From Omphiscola glabra (Eukaryota; Mollusca; Gastropoda; Lymnaeidae), in the NCBI GenBank assembly GCA_964017045.1, contig OZ024806.1, positions 20,108,422-20,172,421 on the forward strand: a DNA stretch of 64,000 bases, read 5' to 3'. Shown here in pieces: positions 60,001-64,000 of the stretch. Each line of letters begins with the position of its first letter. Position 1 is the stretch's first letter. The position numbers and the translations under genes are program-made. A model generated the notes under the pieces. It searched no databases, was not told where the DNA came from, and was given only the letters and a program-made list of their open reading frames with translations.

Positions 60001-60871
60001 TAGCATCAGCGCTGACGCCAGACTCCGTCCGAAGAGAATGCGTCTCTTGCTAAGGATGGCTCTTGTCTGTTGCAGGAATAGGGTAATACCCTTGTTTTTG
60101 TCATAACGATTCATTTCATCGAATTTTTCTGTTGGGAAAGGAGAGAAAGTTAAAAATCCAAAGAGTGTCCGAACTGTCTCACATATCTGATTAGTTTTGT
60201 AAAAAGTGTTCTAACTGCCTGACAATACTGACATAGCTCATTGATTGTGTAAAGAGTGTCAAAACTGTCTCCTACATCCGTTTTGTTGCGTAAAGAGTGT
60301 CCTAACTGTCTTGTATAGCTTATGGGTTGTGTAAACAGTGTCAGAACTATCTGATATATCTGTTTGGTTGGGTAAAGAGTGTCTGAACTGTCTGACATAG
60401 CTTATTGGTTGTGTAAAGAGTGTCTGAACTGTCTGATACAGCTGTTTAGTTGTGTAAAGAGTGTCTAAACTGTCTGATACCGTATAGCTGTTTAGTTGTG
60501 TAAAGAGTGTCTGAACTGTCTTATATAGCTGATCGGTTGAAACTGGTGAGATAAACGAGACGCCAACAACTCATCTTAATTTTATTAGTAGTTTATGAGT
60601 TCAAAACATTTTACCAACCAGTCAACCGTACTTTATAAACATTTTTTATAAATGTTCAACTCAATAATGAACATTCTACTTCCTACCATAAAGGACTGGA
60701 TAAGTGTGCATGCCTCGATAGACCACTTACAAGACTTCCCATCAAGGTTTCGCAGGATAAACGCTTGGCAATGATAGTAAAGCTGATCATTTCATGAGCC
60801 GTATTTTTATCAATTTAAAATGGTCAAGTTCTTTAGACCTGCATTAAGATTTGAGAAATGAATTGCTTACC
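42009..60871 (-). CDS. ABCA-type ABC transporter, C-terminal half (5' partial)
   Basis: ABCA proteins are full-length ABC transporters that mostly move lipids. Exons on the minus strand, all joining in phase: linker exon ending 60871, then 59776-60128, 57295-57441, 56639-56833, 53492-53777, 52776-52940, 52001-52136, 51120-51262, 49441-49667, 46599-46786, 45465-45635, 44937-45141 and 42009-42179 (stop TAG). The protein runs from the inter-domain linker (SERRARDKEKFDEM) into TM helix 7 ([17 protein letters not shown]), a large extracellular loop, five further TM helices (57-52 kb) and nucleotide-binding domain 2. That domain has Walker [15 protein letters not shown]-loop YCPQFDAL, signature [10 protein letters not shown], Walker [15 protein letters not shown] and H-loop [16 protein letters not shown], then a C-terminal regulatory domain ([16 protein letters not shown]). 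All catalytic motifs are intact. TMD1 and NBD1 must lie to the right of the window. It is ABCA3-like in character but I cannot assign the paralogue. Introns carry at least seven transposon remnants. Confidence 0.93.
42570..43310 (+). mobile_element. LINE 3' fragment with zinc-finger-like tail
   Basis: Plus-strand reading (with frameshifts) gives [19 protein letters not shown], then R-W-x-G-H-type sequence, [17 protein letters not shown] and a closing cysteine/histidine stretch. This is the region after the reverse transcriptase in LINE ORF2 proteins ([18 protein letters not shown]...GKRSxGGQKxRxKDTLK). It lies in the last ABCA intron, antisense to the gene, and is 5' truncated. A C16 run near 43228 interrupts its tail. 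The clade was not determined. Confidence 0.75.
43380..43558. repeat. GATA-rich microsatellite
   Basis: Interrupted AGATAGAT and ACAGACAG tetranucleotides between the LINE fragment and the hAT-like element. Confidence 0.9.
43559..44700 (+). mobile_element. hAT-like transposon remnant with dimerisation domain
   Basis: The left edge CAGAGGCGTAGCTATGGGGT resembles hAT termini (CAGxGGCGTAGCTAGG). Inside, two frames give a protein like ZMYM-type or DUF4371 hAT transposases: [20 protein letters not shown] and [18 protein letters not shown], then [19 protein letters not shown] with RLPDLAL. The C-E-R-S-F block is the hAT dimerisation signature. The frames are split by stops and the right terminus was not found, so the right boundary is approximate. 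Confidence 0.72.
45655..45990 (+). mobile_element. LINE 3' end fragment, ends beside ABCA exon
   Basis: Plus-strand reading gives [38 protein letters not shown] and a C-x2-C-x..H-like finger, [20 protein letters not shown]. This matches the extreme C-terminus of zinc-finger-tailed LINE ORF2 proteins. The fragment begins only about 20 bp upstream (minus-strand sense) of the acceptor of the ABCA signature-motif exon (45635), so it has replaced most of the normal acceptor-proximal intron. Confidence 0.7.
47225..49200 (+). mobile_element. Degenerate LINE with endonuclease and reverse transcriptase remnants
   Basis: Endonuclease part: [40 protein letters not shown], then [15 protein letters not shown] and [12 protein letters not shown]. 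Reverse transcriptase part, in several frames: a Y-E-N-A-F-D-S-type segment at about 48105, LVKAR-like and LYGAE-like pieces near 48780, and [20 protein letters not shown] near 49015 ending [19 protein letters not shown]. The order fits a non-LTR retrotransposon with an apurinic-type endonuclease. Many stops and indels show that it is dead. It lies in one ABCA intron (46787-49440), antisense to the transporter. Confidence 0.82.
49826..50555 (-). mobile_element. Possible solo LTR or LTR-element remnant
   Basis: On the minus strand the block begins TGTGACAGGATTGTAATTCT at 50555 and ends ...AGTGCCACA at 49826, so it has the TG...CA form of an LTR. It includes an AATAAATATTTATT region near its end that could be a polyadenylation signal. 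The flanks (ACTAC and TTATT) do not match, so no target duplication supports it. No protein domains lie next to it. It is intronic to the ABCA gene. Confidence 0.35.
50908..51141 (-). repeat. 79-bp tandem repeat duplicating an ABCA exon end and splice donor
   Basis: Three direct copies of a 79-bp unit. The copy at the right end holds the last coding bases of the ABCA exon 51120-51262 (minus strand GACGAACTGTGCGACGACA) and its donor GTATGT. The same exon end and donor recur so that the last exonic base would be at 51041 and 50962. Spacing is exactly 79 bp. Reading past the first donor reaches TGA at the start of the second copy, so the extra donors cannot replace the first without truncating the protein. 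Confidence 0.92.
53128..53345. repeat. 39-bp degenerate minisatellite
   Basis: About six degenerate copies of GGCGTGCTGCACTTTGATGG / TCCCAGCATGCATATTACA in an ABCA intron. Minus- and plus-strand ORFs here derive from the repeat. Confidence 0.85.
54595..54725. mobile_element. SPIN-type hAT miniature element, copy 4, internally deleted
   Basis: 131 bp with intact ends (CAGCGGTTCTCAACCTG and AGGTTGAGAACCACTG) but about 65 bp shorter inside than copies 1 and 2. Flanking octamers are CTCTAGGG and CTTCAGGG (6 of 8 identical), a degraded target duplication. It lies in the ABCA intron between exons 56639-56833 and 53492-53777. Confidence 0.85.
55046..55386. repeat. Second locus of the 27-bp minisatellite family
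   Basis: About 12 copies of a 27-bp unit AGTATGGACAATTAGGCTAG plus CGTGGGC. Its reverse complement (GTTCATACTG.CCACG.TAG.CTAATT) is plainly the same family as the array at 1-3115, down to shared stretches such as TTCATACTGTCCACG found at the right edge of that array. It lies in an ABCA intron, opposite in orientation to the first array. Confidence 0.9.
55527..55650. repeat. Two-copy direct repeat of about 65 bp
   Basis: CTGCCGGAGTTGCCGGTACC ... AACGGTCATGTTCTCGATAT is followed by a second copy with a few substitutions. It is an early-stage tandem duplication in an ABCA intron. Confidence 0.9.
56378..56605. repeat. 38-bp minisatellite, 6 copies
   Basis: Unit TCTCAACTCGCAGCAACCAA / GAATTGCATGGGGCAAAA. 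It ends about 33 bp from the boundary of the ABCA exon 56639-56833, on the donor side of the minus-strand gene, but does not include the donor itself. Confidence 0.95.
57741..58140. repeat. 22-bp minisatellite, about 18 copies
   Basis: Degenerate unit ATGCTAAAAACATTGTGTAC plus AA, in the ABCA intron between exons 59776-60128 and 57295-57441. Confidence 0.93.
58141..59575. other. Rest of an ABCA intron
   Basis: AT-rich intronic DNA. The minus-strand ORF at 59041-59223 looks loosely protein-like but is not an exon: the neighbouring exons join in phase 0 without it. TA-rich microsatellite at about 59280-59312. Confidence 0.55.
59576..59800 (-). repeat. 35-bp tandem repeat duplicating an ABCA exon end and splice donor
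   Basis: Six copies at 35-36 bp spacing. The copy at the right is the end of the ABCA exon 59776-60128 (minus strand GACTCGGACAAAATCTCAGAG) and its donor GTAAAG. Later copies keep AAAG|GTAAAA (last exonic-equivalent base 59671) and CAGAG|GTAAAT (59600). The other three have lost the GT (GGGAAT or GATGAA). Copies alternate between two subtypes, so the unit may have grown by doublets. Read-through from the first donor stops at TAG after about 15 codons. Confidence 0.88.
60152..60540. repeat. 41/42-bp minisatellite, about 9 copies
   Basis: Unit GTTGTGTAAAGAGTGTCTGA / ACTGTCTGATATAGCTGTTT. It begins 24 bp upstream (minus-strand sense) of the acceptor of ABCA exon 59776-60128, so it occupies the branch-point region of that intron. 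Confidence 0.93.
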
Positions 60872-61798
60872 TTTATCGCGTGCTCTGCGTTCCGAATATA
60901 TTGATAACCTCCTCTTGAATTTTTGCTTAAATTCACTGTCAACGGGTGAGGTAGCCAAGTGACTGTCAACGGGTGAGGTAGCCAAGTGACTGTCAACGGG
61001 TGTTGTAGCCAAGTTCCTGCCAAAGGGTGTGGGGGCCAAGTTACTGCCAACGGCAGTGGGGGCCAAGTTACTGCCAACGGGTGTGGGGGCCAAGTTACTG
61101 CTAACGGGTGTAATAGTCAAGTTAACGCCAACAGGTGTGGTAGCCAAGTTACTGCCAACCGGTGAGGAAGCCAAGTTACTGTCACTGGGTATGGTAGACA
61201 AGTTACTGCCAACGGGTGTGGGAAACATGTTACTACCAACGTTTGTGGTGGCCAGGTTACAGTCATCGGGTGTGGGTGACAAGTTACTGCCAACTAATGT
61301 GGGGGCCCAAATACTGCCACCGGGTGTGGGAGACAAGTTAATGCTAACGTGTGTGGGGGCCAAGTTACTGCAAACAGGTGTGGGAGCAATGCTAGTGCCA
61401 ACAGGTGTGGTAGCCAAGTTAATGCCAATGGGTGTGGGGGCCAAATTACTGCTAATGGGTGTGGGTGCCAAGTTACTGCTAATGGGTGGGGGGGCCAAGT
61501 TACTGCCAATGTTTGTGGTGACCAAGTTACTGCTAACGCGTGTGGTAGACAAGTTATTGCCAACGGGTGTAAGAGCCACGTTACTACCAACAGGTGTGGT
61601 ATCCAAGTTAGTTCCAATAGATGTTGAAGCCAAGTTACTGCCAACGGGTGGGGGGTACAAGCTACTGCCAACGTGTGTTGGGGCCATGTTACTGCAAACG
61701 GGTGAGGAAGACAAATTAAAACCAACGGGTGTGTGAGCCAAGTTAATGCCAACGGATGTTGGAGCCAAATTACTGCCGATGGGTGTGGGGCCAAGTTA
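60872..61798 (-). CDS. Candidate coding minisatellite in the ABCA linker exon
   Basis: The ABCA linker exon ends at 60871 with donor AAAG|GTAAGC. Upstream on the minus strand its frame stays open for about 310 codons to a TAA at 61796-61798. Next to the donor it encodes normal-looking linker (EFKQKFKRRLSIYSERRARD); beyond that it encodes about 30 copies of a 9-residue repeat of the form P-V-G-S-N-L-A-P-T, from a 27-bp DNA unit. The linker between NBD1 and TMD2 is a cytoplasmic, poorly conserved segment in ABCA proteins and could tolerate an insert. Against coding: shorter ORFs are open in other frames and on the plus strand, the unit length favours open frames, and I found no convincing acceptor. 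The exon might instead start at an AG such as GACAG at about 60941, with the array intronic. Strand and frame are fixed by the downstream exon. Confidence 0.45.
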
Positions 61799-61950
61799 AT
61801 GCCAATGGTGTGGGGGCTAGATACTGCGAACGTTACTCCAAGTTAATGGGGGCCAAACTACTACCAATGGGTTTGGGATACAAGTTACTGCCAACTGGTG
61901 TGGGTGAAAAGTTACTGTCAATGAGTGTGGGAGCCAAGGTAAACAGAGGC
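60935..61950. repeat. 27-bp minisatellite, about 37 copies
   Basis: Unit AACGGGTGTGGGGGCCAAGT plus TACTGCC. From 60935 to about 61790 every unit keeps 27-bp register, with many substitutions and no frame-changing indel. From about 61790 to 61950 units of other lengths appear and the register is lost. Its sequence is unrelated to the 27-bp family at 1 and 55 kb. Confidence 0.95.
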
Positions 61951-62014
61951 GTGGTCAAACAAAGAGATGGGCATTGAACTATTACAAATAAAAGAGCGTA
62001 TGATACTAAATGCC

Positions 62015-62695
62015 ATCTATATATAACTTTAGTGCCATCTATATATAAAATTGGGGTTATCTATCTACAACATTAGGTCCATCTATATATTACAATTGAG
62101 CATCAATATTATATTAATTTGAGACATTTTTTTTTACTTTGGGGCCATCTATATATTACTGTGGGGTTTATATATTAATTTGGGGTCCATCTGTTACTTT
62201 GGGACAATCTATATATTAATTTGAGCCATATATATTACATTGGGGCCTCCTATCTATTACTTTGGGGTCATCTGTCTATAACTTTAGGTCCATCTATATA
62301 TTACATTTGGGACATCTATTTATTAATTTGAGCCATCTATATATTACTTTAGGTCCATCTATATATAACTTTAGGACCAGCTATATAATAATTTGAGCCG
62401 TCTATATATTACTTTGGGACCTTCTATCTATTACTTAGAGGTCATCTGTCTATAACTTTAGGTCCATCTATATATTACTTTGGGCCATCTATATAACAAT
62501 TTGAGCCATCTATATATTACTTTGGGAACTCCTATCTATTACCTAGAGGTCATCTGTCTATAACTTTAGGTCCATCTATATATTACTTTCGGGCTATCTA
62601 TTTATTTTTGTGAGCCATCTATATATTACTTTAGGTCTATGTATATATCACTTTGAGGCCATCTTATATAATAATTTGAGCCATCTATATATGAA
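62015..62695. repeat. AT-rich degenerate minisatellite (about 22-24 bp, with longer period)
   Basis: Degenerate copies of CCATCTATATATTACTTTGG and TTGAGCCATCTATATATTAC. A longer block that includes TTTAGGTCCATCTATATATT and GAGGTCATCTGTCTATAACT recurs at about 62270, 62450 and 62555. Confidence 0.9.
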
Positions 62696-63533
62696 ATTGT
62701 AAAGAAATTTAAGGCGCAAAGGAACATAAAGATTTAATTAAGGGTGATACTCATTTAATTACTTTTTTTATATTTGATATTAAATAGTACGCCCCCTTTG
62801 TTGTGTATTTATAATAAATCGACTTTTTTGTGTTTCGAATGTATCACACATGGGTTCCTCGTTGTGAAGCATAACAGAAATTTAGCTCTACCGTTGGTTA
62901 TCGACGGAAGTTGGCACTAACATAATAGAAATATCCAGCTCTTCCAAATAGCCGAATAACATAGTGGTTCCCGATGTGCGGTTTGGGGATGTCTAAGCAT
63001 AAGGCGGTGGTGTTTTTCCTTTTAATTTATCGTTTTTTATGTACACAAAAACATATATACAACACTGCAGGATTTCTTTTGTGATTACTATGTGTTTATA
63101 TAAGTTATATAATTAAAGGGCTGAGGAGAACAAGTTCTCAATTTCCATTTCTCAAAAATGAGTTAAGAAAGGCATTGTTTTCGATGACTTCCACTGAATC
63201 GTGCCTGTTTAATATCATTCATGAAAAATGTCCACAAGTGTTCGATACAGAGTTACCCCGAGCAGCTTTTAAGGCATTTAAATAAGAATTTTAAAAAGTT
63301 TAAACTCATCTGTCTCAAAACTGCAAAAATACACTTAGGTTCTTCTTCTACTCGGCCCTTCAATTGTAGATAAATATTAATTATTCGTGGGTTGTACCAT
63401 GCTGTGTTATATAATCACCCATAAAGTGAGTAGTCATGTCTATTAATATACGTATGACTATATGAGTGAGAGACTGTCACTGCATGTAAGTGTGAGTTGC
63501 GGTGATACTTGATTACCAAACAATACGTAAACT
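62696..63533. other. Intronic or intergenic AT-rich DNA
   Basis: Nothing recognisable. It presumably belongs to a further ABCA intron, because the N-terminal half of that transporter must lie to the right. Confidence 0.45.
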
Positions 63534-63710
63534 CAGTGGCGTAGCGAGCTTAACTCGCGCCCGGGGCACAATACCTTTTTAGCGCCCCCAATACCTTTTC
63601 AGCGCCCCCCCCCCATTCGAAAATCATACAAAATTATAGTAAAATATACCATTTGGCGCCCCATTGTGAGTAGCGCCCGGGGCATGATGCCCCCCCTCAC
63701 TACGCCACTG
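63534..63710. mobile_element. hAT-like miniature element with perfect target duplication
   Basis: 177 bp. Its ends CAGTGGCGTAGCGAG (left) and CTCACTACGCCACTG (right) are inverted repeats (14 of 15 positions). The 8-bp flank CGTAAACT is perfect at 63526-63533 and 63711-63718. The interior is GC-rich (CGCCCGGGGCA at both sides, C10 run in the middle) and non-coding. 8-bp duplication and CAGxGGCGTA ends place it in the hAT superfamily; it differs from SPIN. Confidence 0.88.
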
Positions 63711-64000
63711 CGTAAACTTGCACAGGGCGTAATTGAAAAATACATCAAGCCAAATTGTTAATGAGCATTAGATACATGTACTAGACAATCAGGGTGGCCT
63801 GTAATCTTTAGTAGTGTATCCATTCCATACCGATGAATACTCAATGTTGGTGGTTTGTTGGTCTTTTCGGTAGTGGTAATTGTAAGTTTGGGAACACTCG
63901 GATAGATGATTTGGTTCAGTTTAGAGAAGAAGAGAGAAAGAGAAAGGGGGTGGGAAGAGAGAGAGAGCTCGGTCGAAATGTCGTTTGGCTTGTTTGGACG
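63711..64000. other. Window end, no feature
   Basis: Short AT-rich stretch ending in a GA-rich run at about 63925-63970. No exon, element end or RNA gene was recognised. Confidence 0.45.

Noticed and set aside
1..64000. tRNA, rRNA or other structural RNA genes
   Set aside because: I looked for tRNA A/B-box patterns and rRNA blocks and saw none that I could support by eye.

Overview
This is eukaryotic nuclear DNA, AT-rich, with spliced genes that have GT-AG introns and a heavy load of tandem repeats and decayed transposons. I infer a mollusc, most likely a heterobranch or pulmonate gastropod. The reasons are the gene families present, the mixture of LINE, Penelope-like and hAT remnants, and four SPIN-type hAT miniature elements, a family that (from memory of the literature) was reported from a pond snail. 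The species call is inference only.

Layout. 1-5.4 kb: three large minisatellites (27, 51 and 40 bp units). 5.67-8.28 kb (+): last three coding exons of a four-pass claudin/PMP22-like membrane protein. 8.8-17.1 kb: a desert of minisatellites (53, 33, 34, 78 and 25 bp units) plus one SPIN element. 17.8-23.7 kb (-): a complete eight-exon squalene synthase gene (FDFT1). 23.7-29.2 kb: AT-rich intergenic DNA without a recognisable gene. 29.21-31.49 kb: a full-length but inactivated hAT transposon with terminal repeats and a perfect 8-bp target duplication. 31.57-40.11 kb (+): a six-exon lengsin-like member of the glutamine synthetase superfamily that lacks catalytic glutamates. 41.0-41.7 kb: LINE 3' end. 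42.0-60.9 kb and beyond (-): the C-terminal half (linker, second membrane domain, second ATPase domain) of an ABCA-type lipid transporter, with 12 exons joined in phase and introns loaded with LINE, hAT and SPIN remnants. 60.9-62.7 kb: two more minisatellites, the first of which is open in frame with the ABCA linker exon. 63.53-63.71 kb: a hAT-like miniature element with a perfect 8-bp target duplication.

The genes do not form an operon. Squalene synthase (sterol/isoprenoid synthesis) and an ABCA lipid transporter both concern lipids, but their proximity is probably incidental. By my coordinate sums tandem arrays make up about 23% of the window.

The most unusual signal is that three tandem arrays (43 bp at 5.8 kb, 79 bp at 51 kb, 35 bp at 59.7 kb) have each copied the end of a coding exon together with its 5' splice site. 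Genes therefore carry several decoy donors in a row, and reading past the first donor meets a stop codon in all three cases. A fourth array (27 bp unit, 60.9-61.8 kb) seems to add a long P-V-G-S-N-L-A-P-T repeat to the cytoplasmic linker of the ABCA protein. The SPIN elements (two with perfect 8-bp target duplications) mark probable horizontal transfer.
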